From an uncultured Campylobacterales bacterium (GTDB lineage: Bacteria > Campylobacterota > Campylobacteria > Campylobacterales > Arcobacteraceae), in contig CANLWY010000005.1 in assembly GCA_947494995.1 (NCBI GenBank), forward strand, positions 62,001-126,000: 64,000 bases of DNA. Reading direction: 5' to 3'. The notes below the pieces were generated by a model. It was not told the origin of the DNA, did no database searches, and saw only the letters and a program-made list of their open reading frames with translations. A program made the position numbers and the translations under genes. Below, one piece after another: positions 34,031 to 43,750 of the stretch (the stretch's first letter is position 1; each line of letters begins with the position of its first letter).

Positions 34031-35992
34031 TTACATACCTAATATTTCATTTACTCTTTGTTGATGTATTTGTTCATCTGTTAATTCATCTTGAAAAATA
34101 TTTGAAGAATTATTGTTTTTATATTTAAAAGACTTCAACTCTTTATCAAGTTCTTTAAGCCTTTTTTTGTATTTTAATTGTTCTTTATGTTCTTTTATTT
34201 TCTTTTCTTTTAATCTTATTAATGACTCTTTTAAATATTTATCTTCCAACACTTTTAACTCTGCAAGTTTTTTTCTTACATAAGTTAAATCTTTAGACTT
34301 TGGAATAATATAAGGTGTAATAATTACAACTAAACTTCTTTTGGTAATATCTGTCTTATTATGAGTAAAAAATTTTCCTAATAAAGGGATATCTCCAACT
34401 ACTGGCACTTTGTTATCTGTTGATTCTTCTTTATCTTGAACTAAGCCACCAATAATTACAGACTCACCATTATTTACAATAGCAGTTGTTTTTACTTCTC
34501 TTTTTGAAGTATCAGCATTCCCACTTGTGGTTTCTGTTGTTTTAACATCTTCTATTATTGTATTTATCTCTAAAGTTACTTTACTATCATTTGAAACTCT
34601 GGGTTTTACCTTTAGAGTAAGACCAACATCTTCTCTTTGATAGTTTTCATTTGTATTTCCTCCATCAGTTGTTGTTGAAGAGGTTTTTATAGATATAGTT
34701 TCTCCAACATAAATTGAACTCTCTTTATTATTTATTGCTAAAATTGATGGTTCAGAGACAATATCTAAAGCCCCATCTTGGTTAAGTAGTGAAATAGATG
34801 CACCAAGGGCTATTCCAGAAGTTATATCAGGGATTTTTAACCCAATTTCCCCTGGAGAAAAAGCTTTTGCACTACCACCATTTAAAGATGATGCAAAAGT
34901 TCCTATTCCATTATTTCTAGTTTCTCCACCTAAGATTCCATACTTAATACCAATTTCATCAACAAGTTCATCATTTAATTCAATAATTCTTGCTTTTACA
35001 TATACTTGTGCTTTCTCCTTATCAAGTTGAGCAAGAATCATTTTTATATAGTCTACTTCATCAGATGGTCCCATTAAGACAACGGAGTTAGTCTCTTCAT
35101 CTACTGATGACAAAGGTTTGTCATTTGGGTCTATATATTTTTTCTTTCCAATTATTCCATCAATAATTTTTATAACATTTTTTGCTTCTACATTTTTAAG
35201 GGGATATACTTCTACAATCCTTTTAACTAAAGAATCTTTTAAATCCATTTTTTTTATATATTTTTTTAGATAGTTTGTATTAGTTCTATTTCCAATAAAA
35301 ACAATAGAATTATTCTCTTTGTTTGCTATTACATCTACTTTTTCTGTTTCTACCTTTGGATTAAAGACTGATTTGGCTATAGAATCAAGGTTTTTCTTTG
35401 CATCAATTGCTTGAATATTTTTAAGCTCAACTACCTCCATGGTTTTTTTAGCTCCAACAGTCATGATGCTTACAACTTTTTTTACTGTATTTATATTATC
35501 CATAAAGTCAGTTAGAACAATAGTATTTGCATCTTTATTTGTAACTAGCTTTGCACTCTTTGAAATAAGGTGTCTTATTTTTGAAGCTATATAATCTACG
35601 TTTGCATTATATACTTTGAAAACCTCAGTTACCATTTGATTATAGTTTTGTAAAGTTTTAGAGGTTAAAATAGGAACATTACTTTTTACTCCTTCATTTA
35701 ACTTTACAATTCTCAGCATATTTTCATTATTTATTAGAGTAAAACCTTTTGATTCAAGTACAAAAATTAGTATCTTAACCAACTCATCTTTTGAGACAGG
35801 TTTATTTGATATATAATCAACCTTTCCTTTTATATCTTGTGTAACAAGTATATTTTTATCAAGGATTTTTGAAGTTATTTTAACTAAGTCCATTATTTTT
35901 TGGTCTTTAAAGTTTATATTTATTCTCTCTTCACTAGCGTAAGAAAAGCTTAGTAAAAAAACAACTATTAAAAATATTTTAATTAACTTCAT
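34031..35992 (-). CDS. gspD: type II secretion secretin GspD
   Basis: The 653-aa protein has a signal peptide (MKLIKIFLIVVFLLSFSYA), an N0 domain (INFKDQKIMDLVKITSKILDKN), repeated N1-N3 domains (TNKDANTIVLTDF, NKENNSIVFIG, DEETNSVVLMG) and the C-terminal secretin barrel (DIVSEPSILAINNKESSIYVGE, VNNGESVIIGGLVQDK, VPVVGDIPLLGKFF). It forms the outer-membrane channel. The Lys/Glu-rich end (about 590-653) may be the S-domain or pilotin-binding tail. It overlaps gspC by 14 nt. Confidence 0.94.
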   Translation of the reverse strand: MKLIKIFLIVVFLLSFSYASEERININFKDQKIMDLVKITSKILDKNILVTQDIKGKVDYISNKPVSKDELVKILIFVLESKGFTLINNENMLRIVKLNEGVKSNVPILTSKTLQNYNQMVTEVFKVYNANVDYIASKIRHLISKSAKLVTNKDANTIVLTDFMDNINTVKKVVSIMTVGAKKTMEVVELKNIQAIDAKKNLDSIAKSVFNPKVETEKVDVIANKENNSIVFIGNRTNTNYLKKYIKKMDLKDSLVKRIVEVYPLKNVEAKNVIKIIDGIIGKKKYIDPNDKPLSSVDEETNSVVLMGPSDEVDYIKMILAQLDKEKAQVYVKARIIELNDELVDEIGIKYGILGGETRNNGIGTFASSLNGGSAKAFSPGEIGLKIPDITSGIALGASISLLNQDGALDIVSEPSILAINNKESSIYVGETISIKTSSTTTDGGNTNENYQREDVGLTLKVKPRVSNDSKVTLEINTIIEDVKTTETTSGNADTSKREVKTTAIVNNGESVIIGGLVQDKEESTDNKVPVVGDIPLLGKFFTHNKTDITKRSLVVIITPYIIPKSKDLTYVRKKLAELKVLEDKYLKESLIRLKEKKIKEHKEQLKYKKRLKELDKELKSFKYKNNNSSNIFQDELTDEQIHQQRVNEILGM

Positions 35993-36803
35993 AATTTAAC
36001 TCCATCATCTCATTATTTCTTAAAATCTCTAAACTTAGATACTCTAAGCTATTTATTTTATTGTATATTTTAAAGGCATCTGCATATGACTTTATTTCTG
36101 TACCATTTACAGATTTTATTACATCATTTTGTTTTAAACCAAGTTTTCCAAAAACTGAGTTTTTATTTATACTATTAATCTTAAATCCTTCAACCTTACC
36201 ATCTTTTCTAATATCTTTAATAGCAATATCTTTCCAAACTTTATCTAAGTTTTTTACATACGAGTTTAGATAGTTTCTATTTACACTTACACTATTTCCA
36301 CTTACTATAATTTTTTCTTTTCCTGAAGAGGTTTTTTTCTCTATTTCATAGGAAACCTCTTTCTCTTTTGGAAGTTCTAATTTATACTCTTTTAAATTTT
36401 TTTCAAAAAGTACATAGTTTTTATATAGCTTTGTTAGGGTATAACCGTTGAACTTTTCATACTGTTCAAGTATTATGCTTTTTTTATTTGACTTTTCTTC
36501 TATTGTTATCCAACCACTATTTGAAGCTGTAGAATAAATTGCTTTTAAGGCATATCTTGAAAGAGTTTGAATATCTTTTTTTTCTATTTTTCTATCTATC
36601 TTAGGTCTACTTTTTATAATAGAAACCTTAGAATAAAAACCATCATACTTTTGATATGAGATATTAGAGTTTGAACTTTTTATAAAATCAACTCCACTCT
36701 TTGGTAAAAAAATAAAAATAATAGTTGTAAGAATATAAGCAAATAGTATTGTAAAAAGATAAGGCAGTATCTTTTGAAAAAAAGTATTAAAATTTGAATT
36801 CAT
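35979..36803 (-). CDS. gspC: type II secretion inner-membrane protein GspC
   Basis: The protein (274 aa from the ATG at 36803) has a short cytosolic N-terminus, one transmembrane helix (ILPYLFTILFAYILTTIIFIFL), a homology region in the periplasm and a C-terminal PDZ domain (INKNSVFGKLGLKQNDVIKSVNGTEI split here at GLKQND). GspC links the inner-membrane platform to the secretin. The frame extends to a TTG at 36824; the ATG, 11 nt after GAGGGA, is preferred. It overlaps the GspN-like gene by 17 nt. Confidence 0.88.
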   Translation of the reverse strand: MNSNFNTFFQKILPYLFTILFAYILTTIIFIFLPKSGVDFIKSSNSNISYQKYDGFYSKVSIIKSRPKIDRKIEKKDIQTLSRYALKAIYSTASNSGWITIEEKSNKKSIILEQYEKFNGYTLTKLYKNYVLFEKNLKEYKLELPKEKEVSYEIEKKTSSGKEKIIVSGNSVSVNRNYLNSYVKNLDKVWKDIAIKDIRKDGKVEGFKINSINKNSVFGKLGLKQNDVIKSVNGTEIKSYADAFKIYNKINSLEYLSLEILRNNEMMELNYEVN

Positions 36804-37314
36804 ATTTATACTTTCCCTCAACAAGTTTAAACTGGTTTAAAATATTTCTATACTTTGATTTCATTATTTCTGAAGGTTCTAATTCTCCAATAATTTTCCT
36901 ATCAAAAATCAAAACTTTACCTTCAAATTTTCCAAACTCACCGTTTACTTTTATATCAATTTTATTGAAAGACAAAATAGAATGTTTTAGATTTATAGCT
37001 TTTATTTTAGAAGGTATTATATTTCTAAAATCTTTAGAAACTCTTAGGATATCAATTTCTATATCTGTATAAAAAAAATAAGTTGTAAAATCAATATCTT
37101 TTATAAAAGCTGTATTTATCCCATTATAATAAATTTCAGAACCATTGATATTTAGCCCAAAAGGTTTTTCTTCTCTTATTTCATTAGAGACTATAATATT
37201 TTGCTCTAACAGCTTTGTTTCAAGTAGATTATATAAGCCTTCTTTAGGTAGAAAAATCAAAAAAGTGGTTAAAAACAGAAGTACTATAAAAATTGATTTT
37301 AATAAAAACTTCAC
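36787..37314 (-). CDS. gspN: GspN-like type II secretion protein
   Basis: The 175-aa protein has one N-terminal transmembrane helix (LKSIFIVLLFLTTFLIFLP) and a periplasmic beta-rich domain with strands such as LKHSILSFNKIDIKVNGEFGKF and GKVLIFDRKIIGEL, reminiscent of GspN/AsmA-like folds. It is shorter than classical GspN (about 250 aa). Position between gspM and gspC supports the assignment; sequence similarity alone is weak, so the name is partly positional. Confidence 0.65.
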   Translation of the reverse strand: MKFLLKSIFIVLLFLTTFLIFLPKEGLYNLLETKLLEQNIIVSNEIREEKPFGLNINGSEIYYNGINTAFIKDIDFTTYFFYTDIEIDILRVSKDFRNIIPSKIKAINLKHSILSFNKIDIKVNGEFGKFEGKVLIFDRKIIGELEPSEIMKSKYRNILNQFKLVEGKYKYEFKF

Positions 37315-37709
37315 TATTTAACTCCTATTTCAAAAGAGATACTATCTTTTTGAATATCAAGCTTTTTAAATATAAACTTTTCATTTAGTACTCTATTTAA
37401 GAACTTATTTAATACTCTTGGATTTTCTGATTGGATTTTTACTCTTATAATATTTTTATTTTCAACTCTTAAAATCTTTTCTTTTCTAAAGCTTGAGCTT
37501 TTTACAATAGAATCAAGCTTTTTAATAACTTTTCTTTTATTAAACCAACTACTTTTATACTCATTGAAACTCTCTGCTTTAATACTTAAAGAGTTTAAAT
37601 TTTTATTTAAAGATTTATACTCATCTTTTTTTTGGGATAAACTTGTAAAAGATATAATCAAAAGCGTAGCGATTAAAGCTAAAATATATATAGGATTTAA
37701 TCTTTTCAT
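37314..37709 (-). CDS. gspM: GspM-like type II secretion protein
   Basis: The 131-aa protein has a single N-terminal transmembrane helix (PIYILALIATLLIISF), a short coiled coil and a C-terminal ferredoxin-like half (NIIRVKIQSENPRVLNKFLNRVLNEKF). This is the plan of GspM/PilO, the partner of GspL in the inner-membrane platform. It overlaps gspL by 4 nt and gspN by 1 nt. Assignment is by layout and position rather than strong motif. Confidence 0.7.
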   Translation of the reverse strand: MKRLNPIYILALIATLLIISFTSLSQKKDEYKSLNKNLNSLSIKAESFNEYKSSWFNKRKVIKKLDSIVKSSSFRKEKILRVENKNIIRVKIQSENPRVLNKFLNRVLNEKFIFKKLDIQKDSISFEIGVK

Positions 37710-38626
37710 AGTTTGATACTCACTTTTAAAGAGAATGAGTTTGATCTAAAAAATACATTTTTAAACCTCTTTTTCAAAAAGCTTTCTACTTCATTTTTAT
37801 TAGATGAAAGATACTCTAAATTTATCTCATCATTTTGGATGGTTAAAGTTTTTAAATTAAATTTTGTGTTAGAGAATATATAAGAGATTGCTTCTCTTTT
37901 TTTATTCTCTTTAGATACTATTGAATCATACTTTTTTAAAATAGAGTTTGTTTGAATCATAGTTCCTGGTAAATTATTAATTCTTTTAACTTTTACGATT
38001 TTTTCTTCTAACTCATTTATTCCATTTGAGTATGAAAAGTATTTAATGACGTTCATTAATATTAAAATACCAAATATAGTAAAAAGAGTATAGTAAAACT
38101 TACTACTTATTACATCATTATAAAGTTTTATTTTTAGTTTATGGGAGCTTAAGTTAATACTATTTATAACTTTTTCTAAAGGTACGACTTCTTGAAGTAG
38201 CTTATTTGGAACCTTTATTAAGATTCCTTCACTCGTATACATATATTTTTGATTATCAACCTCAAAAGAATTAAAACTTTTACACTCATTTTGTGCAAAA
38301 TATAGTGAATTTATATTTGAAACTGGAATATTAGATTTCTTTATAGCTTCATAGATTTTTTTATTGTTATATGCAAAACATAGAAATAGATTCTCTTCTA
38401 TTTTTACTACATGGTAACTTAGGCTTGTGATATCATCAACAATATCTTCAAAAAGAGTTGGCAAAACATGCCTTGCTTGGGCTTCACTCTTTACTGGAAT
38501 CTCAAACTTTCTTATCCAATAAAATTCAGGTGAAACTATAATATCAATTTTAGTTGATAAGTTTATAGCTTTTGTATTTGTTGTTAAAAATATTTTTTGT
38601 GTTTCTTTACTTGAAACTAATATCAA
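37706..38626 (-). CDS. gspL: GspL-like type II secretion protein
   Basis: The protein has an N-terminal cytoplasmic actin-like half (about 170 residues; IDIIVSPEFYWIRKFEIPVKS), one transmembrane helix (FYYTLFTIFGILILMNVIKYF) and a periplasmic ferredoxin-like half. This matches GspL, which recruits the GspE ATPase. A GGGAAGG ribosome site is 9 nt before a TTG at 38626, which I prefer; the frame also extends to a GTG at 38644. It overlaps gspK by 20 nt. Confidence 0.75.
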   Translation of the reverse strand: MILVSSKETQKIFLTTNTKAINLSTKIDIIVSPEFYWIRKFEIPVKSEAQARHVLPTLFEDIVDDITSLSYHVVKIEENLFLCFAYNNKKIYEAIKKSNIPVSNINSLYFAQNECKSFNSFEVDNQKYMYTSEGILIKVPNKLLQEVVPLEKVINSINLSSHKLKIKLYNDVISSKFYYTLFTIFGILILMNVIKYFSYSNGINELEEKIVKVKRINNLPGTMIQTNSILKKYDSIVSKENKKREAISYIFSNTKFNLKTLTIQNDEINLEYLSSNKNEVESFLKKRFKNVFFRSNSFSLKVSIKL

Positions 38627-39248
38627 AATATAGAACCTTCCCACTATTGTTTAAAATATAATATGCTTTGGCATTTGAACTAATATACTCTGCATTTATA
38701 TTTACTTCATATAAATTCTCACCAGATATAAAACCAAATTTTTCTTTGATTATATTCTCTACTTGACTATTTTCTGTCCTAAAAATAAAGGAATTTATTA
38801 TATCATTAAATTGCTTAGTCGTATTTACTTTTTTATCATAAAGTTCGGTTTTTTCCTTATATATAGATTCAAACTCATCATAATCAAAAATATCATTTTC
38901 CCAAAATAACTCTTGTACTATTTTAGAGTCTTCTATTTTTAAGTTATTAATATCTACTTTTTCATATTTACTTAGAGTAAAGTCTACAATTAACTCTTCA
39001 AGTACTATTGATGTTGTTATGTTTAAACTATCATTTTCTAAAACTTTATCTATAGTGTTTTTATTTTTTTGTAATAAAAGACTTAACTCTTTTTGCATAT
39101 TTTTTATAGCTATTAAAACTTGGGTATTATTCAATTTATAGTTTTGCTTTTCTAAAAATGTATCTGTATCATCAAGATTTTTTAAAACTAGTATTGAAAT
39201 AGCAGCAATAAAAAATAGAGTGATTAATAAAACTACACCTTTTTTCAA
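38607..39248 (-). CDS. gspK: GspK-like minor pseudopilin
   Basis: The 213-aa protein has an N-terminal hydrophobic helix after MKKG (VVLLITLFFIAAISILVL) without the usual Glu at +5, which is a GspK trait. The helical body (ELSLLLQKNKNTIDKVLEN) and C-terminal region NLYEVNINAEYISSNAKAYY match the end of GspK (general secretion K, tip of the pseudopilus). At 213 aa it is clearly shorter than typical GspK (about 320 aa), so part of the alpha domain is missing. Confidence 0.72.
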   Translation of the reverse strand: MKKGVVLLITLFFIAAISILVLKNLDDTDTFLEKQNYKLNNTQVLIAIKNMQKELSLLLQKNKNTIDKVLENDSLNITTSIVLEELIVDFTLSKYEKVDINNLKIEDSKIVQELFWENDIFDYDEFESIYKEKTELYDKKVNTTKQFNDIINSFIFRTENSQVENIIKEKFGFISGENLYEVNINAEYISSNAKAYYILNNSGKVLYFDISFK

Positions 39249-39252
39249 ATTT

Positions 39253-40467
39253 TTACCCTAGATTCATAGAAAAAATTGGAAGGAGCATTGCAAGTACAAT
39301 AAAACCAATTGTAACACCTACAAAAAGCATAAAAATTGGTTCTAATAAAGATAAAAATACATTTGTTTTATCTTTATTTGATTCATTGTATAAAGAAGCA
39401 AGGTTGTTTAATATTTCACTTAATCTACTTGTATCTTCCCCAATAGCAATAGAGTGTACGAAAGCTTCATCTATTGGGTATATTTTATTTTGAACAAGCA
39501 GGTTTGAAAGTTTTTTACCTTCAACAACACTCTGACTAGCATCAACAAAAATTTTTTTAATAAGCGAATTCTTTAAAATATTTGAACTTAGATTAATAGC
39601 TTGAACTATAGGAACTCCTGATTTTATTAGAATAGCATTCATATATGAAAACCGTGACAGTTCACTATGTTCTATAAGAGTTGAAAAAAATGGAAGTTTT
39701 AAAAGTAGTTTGTCAAATCCATATTTGAATTTTGTACTTTTTTTAAGAAGAAGAATAAAACAAAAAATAAAAAGTGCTAAACTAGAAAAGAAATATATAT
39801 AGTTCGTTGAGAAAAAGTCTCCTAAAGAGATTACAACTTTAGTAATAATAGGTAGTTCCTGTTCAGTTTTTGTAAAAATATCACTAATGATAGGAACAAT
39901 AAAGCTTAACATAAAAACAACAACTAAAAGAGAAATAGTTAGTATAAAAAGAGGATAAATCATAGCTGATTTGACCTGTTTTCTAATTCTATCTTGCTCT
40001 TTTAGAAAAATTGCTAATTCTAATAAGACTGATTCTAAAAGACCACCACTTTCACTAACCTTTATAGACTGTTTATAAAAATCTGGTAACTTTATAACTT
40101 TTTGTGCATCAAGGGCATCAAAAAAAGTCTTTCCTTCATCAAGGTAAGTTTTTACTGTATCAAAAAATGTAAAAAGAGTCTTATTACTTTTATATCTTTG
40201 TTTAAGTAGATTCATAGCTGTAATAAGTGTAATACCAGAGTTTAAATAGATACTTAAGTCTCTACTTAAATATGAAAGAGTAAGTAAGTCAATTTTTCTA
40301 CTTCTTTTAAAAGATAGTTTTCCGAAATTTAAAGTATCTTCATTTAAAGAAGTATATAAAATACCTTTTGCTTTTAATTTAGCTTTTGCTTCATCAAGGG
40401 AAACAGCTTCTATCTTGGATTTTACTTTTGTTCCTTTTGAATCAATCCCAGAATATTTAAAGAGCAT
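39253..40467 (-). CDS. gspF: type II secretion inner-membrane platform protein GspF
   Basis: The 404-aa protein has the duplicated T2SSF cytoplasmic domain and three transmembrane helices. Signatures are FKYSGIDSKGTKVKSKIEA at the N-terminus, LLTLSYLSRDLSIYLNSGI, the helix MIYPLFILTISLLVVVFML and the C-terminal ALLEPIFMLFVG-like segment (LSLLEPIFMLFVGVTIGFIV). GspF is the polytopic platform that couples ATP hydrolysis to pseudopilin polymerisation. It overlaps gspH by 11 nt. Confidence 0.93.
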   Translation of the reverse strand: MLFKYSGIDSKGTKVKSKIEAVSLDEAKAKLKAKGILYTSLNEDTLNFGKLSFKRSRKIDLLTLSYLSRDLSIYLNSGITLITAMNLLKQRYKSNKTLFTFFDTVKTYLDEGKTFFDALDAQKVIKLPDFYKQSIKVSESGGLLESVLLELAIFLKEQDRIRKQVKSAMIYPLFILTISLLVVVFMLSFIVPIISDIFTKTEQELPIITKVVISLGDFFSTNYIYFFSSLALFIFCFILLLKKSTKFKYGFDKLLLKLPFFSTLIEHSELSRFSYMNAILIKSGVPIVQAINLSSNILKNSLIKKIFVDASQSVVEGKKLSNLLVQNKIYPIDEAFVHSIAIGEDTSRLSEILNNLASLYNESNKDKTNVFLSLLEPIFMLFVGVTIGFIVLAMLLPIFSMNLG

Positions 40468-41002
40468 CTTTTACCTCTATTTCCATATCAAAAAATCTAT
40501 CTATTATCTCGTTTGTTGTATCAAAAACTTTTACATTTTTTGAAATTGAAGAGAAGAGATAAACTTTTTCATCTAAAGTATCTAAAACTAAATTGTTATG
40601 TTTTTTATCGCTATTTATTTTTAATTCAAAAAAAGGTTGATACTCTGTATCATTAATTTTTACTTTACTTATACTATATTCACTTAAGTTTCTATCATAG
40701 TTGTATACTGTAGGAATTTGTGAGAAAAGATTCTCTATTTTTATCTCTCTTGAGATATTCCCATCAATAAAAATATAACAGTTTAAAGAATCCTCTTCAA
40801 AACATGAAAGAGTTAACTCTTTTTTAAACTCAAAGTTTTTTAACATAAACTCTTTAATAGTCTCAAGATTAACTTTATATTTTTTTTGTGTATTGAAATT
40901 AAAACCAGTAAGTGTTATATAAGCTATTATGGAAGCCAAAATCATAACAAGTATAATCTCTACTAGAGTAAAAGCTTTCTTTACCCTAATATATTTATTC
41001 AT
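40457..41002 (-). CDS. gspH: type II secretion minor pseudopilin GspH-like
   Basis: The 181-aa protein has a prepilin leader ending KKA followed by FTLVEIILVMILASIIAYIT, with Glu at +5 and Ala at -1. The body includes LSCFEEDSLNCYIFIDGN with two cysteines that could form a disulfide. Position directly after gspG favours GspH. It begins immediately after the gspG stop codon. Confidence 0.72.
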   Translation of the reverse strand: MNKYIRVKKAFTLVEIILVMILASIIAYITLTGFNFNTQKKYKVNLETIKEFMLKNFEFKKELTLSCFEEDSLNCYIFIDGNISREIKIENLFSQIPTVYNYDRNLSEYSISKVKINDTEYQPFFELKINSDKKHNNLVLDTLDEKVYLFSSISKNVKVFDTTNEIIDRFFDMEIEVKDAL

Positions 41003-41377
41003 TTATTTATTACACTTTGAATAATAGATATCATCTTCAGTAGACTCTTTTTTATCTGCACCCATCGATATCAAATCAAAGGATTTATCATTTTGAATAT
41101 AGATAAAGTTATTCCCCCAAGCGTCTTTTGGTATCTTTTTATCTTCAAAGTAGTTTTTAGTAACTAAAAGATTTAGTCCTTCTTCTGTTGTTGGATAAGA
41201 AGAGTTATCTAATTTATAAAGCTTTAATGCCTGTCCTACACTTTTCATCTGTACACATACTATTTTATCTTTAGCTTCCTCACTTTTCCCCGTCAAATTT
41301 GGTAATACAAATGCAGCTAAAAGCCCAAGTATTATAATAACAACCATAAGTTCCATTAATGAAAATGCTTTTTTCAA
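41003..41377 (-). CDS. gspG: type II secretion major pseudopilin GspG
   Basis: The 124-aa protein has leader MKKA and helix FSLMELMVVIIILGLLAAFV with Glu at +5, followed by NLTGKSEEAKDKIVC, the GspG alpha helix, YPTTEEGLNLLV (the hallmark YPT-EGL) and PKDAWGNNFIYIQ. The C-terminal GADKKESTEDDIYYS provides the calcium-binding loop. It is the first gene of the twelve-gene T2SS run and so lies nearest its promoter. Ala rather than Gly precedes the cleavage site. Confidence 0.95.
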   Translation of the reverse strand: MKKAFSLMELMVVIIILGLLAAFVLPNLTGKSEEAKDKIVCVQMKSVGQALKLYKLDNSSYPTTEEGLNLLVTKNYFEDKKIPKDAWGNNFIYIQNDKSFDLISMGADKKESTEDDIYYSKCNK

Positions 41378-41852
41378 ACTTTACCTTTTTTTAATTTATT
41401 CATAACCTACAAAATTATATTAATATACAATACTACATCTTAAAACTTGTTAAATAAAATAACTAAATACTAGTATTTTAAATTATTACTCAAAAATGAT
41501 TTCCATTTTTTTTACTCATATATCATAGTTACAGTAAGGATGAACCATACCTTAAAACCAACCTAAGAAAAAAAATGAAAGAAGATGAGAAACAACAACC
41601 ATCAAAATAAGATAATCCCCTTTTCGAAAATAGATGAAGATTGTTTGGATAAACTTTATTTTTTATACAAATATGCATTCCCATCAAAAGATGGGTTTGC
41701 ACTATAATACCTTCACTACTTACTCTATTTTCAACCACAATTAAATAAATAACAATACATGAAACAATAAATCTAAAAATTATTACTGACACTTTATATC
41801 CACTAAATAGTATTATACTCACAATCAAAAATTACTTTAGGAGAGGTGTTTT
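41378..41852. other. divergent intergenic region between T2SS operon and chemoreceptor
   Basis: No credible gene lies here. The left part must hold the T2SS promoter on the minus strand and the right part the chemoreceptor promoter; TAGTATTATACT around 41808-41819 is a candidate -10 for the latter, about 35 nt before its ATG. The middle holds a TGCATTCCCATC hairpin and sequence less A/T-rich than the flanks, suggesting an inserted repeat. Confidence 0.45.
41673..41702. repeat. TGCATTCCCATC-type hairpin, copy 2
   Basis: CCCATC (41680-41685) and GATGGG (41690-41695) form a stem with an AAAA loop, flanked by ATGCATT and TTTGCAC. The left flank and stem (TATGCATTCCCATC) match copy 1 at 14175-14188 except for one extra C there. 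The two sit at the two borders of the stretch that contains the RHS island and the T2SS operon. Confidence 0.45.
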
Positions 41853-43736
41853 ATGAGTATAAAACATAAGTTAATTACTGGATATGGTTCTTTATTATTA
41901 ATCATATTACTTTTTGGTGTTTGTGTACATTTTGGTATTTTAAAATTTAACAAAGTAAAAAATGAAATGGCAATGCGTTATGAACAGTTAGTAGACTTAG
42001 AGATGGTTAAAAATATTAATACTTCATTAATCTTAGAAGCAATGGATTTATTAGTTAAAAAAGATGAAGCTGTAGTTTATAAAGAGTATACAGAAAATGT
42101 AGATAAGCTTTTTATCGAAATGTTTGAGTTTGAAAAAGAACTATTAGGCGATGCAGATACAAAAGCAAAAGTAGATTTAATTAATGAATTTATTAATGAC
42201 TATAAAATCTTTGAAAAGACTATGAAAGTTGACTTGCCTCATTTAATTGTAAATATAAAAACTGTAGATCCTGTAAAGTTTGATGAATTAGATGATTATA
42301 TAGATGGCTTTGGAGATGAAGTTGCAGATGATATTGAACATTTAAAACTTATGATTGAAAAAGAGCTAGCCCAAGCAGAAACAAATTTACAAGAGTTTGA
42401 AAAAGAGTTTAATACTTTTATTATCTTAACAGTAATCTTTTCATTTTTACTTGGTTTAGCAATTGCTAGTTATAATATTATTAAAATTACAAAAAATATA
42501 GAGACTTTTAAAAATGGCGTTTTAGGATTTTTTAAATATTTAAATAAAGAAACTGAAGATGTATCTCTTCTTAATACAGATTCAAAAGATGAAATTGCAT
42601 TAATGTCAAAAGAAATTAATAAAAACATCCTCAATACAAAAAAATTAATAGAGCAAGATACAGAATTAATAAAAGATGTGAAAAGTGTTGTAGAAACTGT
42701 GAAAAAAGGTATTCTAACAAAAAGAATTGTAAACTCAACAGAAAATGAATCTTTAGAAGAGTTAAAAGATTTATTTAATGATATGTTAGATCTTTTAGTA
42801 AAAGATATTTGTGGAGATACAAATAAAATACAAAAAGGAATAGAAGAGTTTCAGAAATTAAACTTTACTCATAGGATACCAAATCCTACAGGAAAAACCT
42901 CTCAAGGATTAAACAATTTAGCAGATATAATCAATGATATGTTAATTGAAAATAAAAAGGTTGGTTTAGTGTTAGGAAATAGTAGTGAACTACTTTTAGA
43001 AAATGTAAGTACATTAAATAGAGTTTCAAATGAATCAGCTGCCGCTATTGAAGAGACATCTGCTGCACTAGAAGAGATCACAAATAACATAACTAACAAT
43101 ACAGACACAATATTACAAATGGCAGAATATGCAAAAGAGCTTGATTTATCAGCTAAAAAAGGTGAAGACCTAGCAAAAGAAACAACTGATGCAATGAATG
43201 ATATAAATGAAGAGGTATCAGCAATTAATGAAGCCATTAGTATAATTGATCAAATATCATTTCAAACAAATATCTTATCACTTAATGCAGCAGTAGAAGC
43301 AGCAACAGCAGGTGAAGTTGGTAAAGGGTTTGCAGTTGTTGCAGCAGAAGTAAGAAATCTTGCAAGTAGAAGTGCAGAAGCTGCGAAAGAGATAAAAGAT
43401 TTAGTTGAAAAAGCAACTATTAAAGCAGATAACGGAAAAGAAATCTCAACTAAAATGATAGATGGATATACAACACTTAATCACACAATTGAAAGTACAA
43501 TAAACCTAATTCAAAATGTTGAAAACTCAAGTAGTGAACAAAAAATGGGTATTCAGCAAATAAACGATGCAGTAAATCAATTAGATAGACAAACGCAAGA
43601 GAATGCAGCAGTTTCTAATAATACCCATGACGTTGCAACAAGAACTGATACTATTGCACATAAAGTTTTAGAAAGTGTTGATGAAAAAGAGTTTATAGGA
43701 AAAGATAATATTATACTAGAAGAAAAAGTAGCTTAA
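41853..43736 (+). CDS. methyl-accepting chemotaxis protein
   Basis: The 627-aa protein has an N-terminal transmembrane helix (about residues 8-28), a helical ligand-binding domain of about 160 residues (29-188; rich in Glu/Asp/Lys), a second transmembrane helix (about 190-208), a HAMP-containing linker and the kinase-control hairpin (about 465-510; [20 protein letters not shown] and [19 protein letters not shown]). Sensor type resembles a four-helix bundle. It has a GGAGAGG ribosome site. No chemotaxis genes adjoin it. Ligand unknown. Confidence 0.92.
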   Translation: MSIKHKLITGYGSLLLIILLFGVCVHFGILKFNKVKNEMAMRYEQLVDLEMVKNINTSLILEAMDLLVKKDEAVVYKEYTENVDKLFIEMFEFEKELLGDADTKAKVDLINEFINDYKIFEKTMKVDLPHLIVNIKTVDPVKFDELDDYIDGFGDEVADDIEHLKLMIEKELAQAETNLQEFEKEFNTFIILTVIFSFLLGLAIASYNIIKITKNIETFKNGVLGFFKYLNKETEDVSLLNTDSKDEIALMSKEINKNILNTKKLIEQDTELIKDVKSVVETVKKGILTKRIVNSTENESLEELKDLFNDMLDLLVKDICGDTNKIQKGIEEFQKLNFTHRIPNPTGKTSQGLNNLADIINDMLIENKKVGLVLGNSSELLLENVSTLNRVSNESAAAIEETSAALEEITNNITNNTDTILQMAEYAKELDLSAKKGEDLAKETTDAMNDINEEVSAINEAISIIDQISFQTNILSLNAAVEAATAGEVGKGFAVVAAEVRNLASRSAEAAKEIKDLVEKATIKADNGKEISTKMIDGYTTLNHTIESTINLIQNVENSSSEQKMGIQQINDAVNQLDRQTQENAAVSNNTHDVATRTDTIAHKVLESVDEKEFIGKDNIILEEKVA

Positions 43737-43750
43737 TAAACTTATTAAAT

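Noticed and set aside
31573-41377. Reading the secretion cluster as a type IV pilus or DNA-uptake system
   Set aside because: GspC with PDZ, GspL/M partners, the YPT-EGL major pseudopilin and a zinc-module GspE fit T2SS; no pilT or pilin-like long subunit is present.
41529-41828. Minus-strand 99-codon open frame before the chemoreceptor
   Set aside because: It spans a hairpin repeat and the chemoreceptor promoter region, has no ribosome site and shows no family features; treated as chance.
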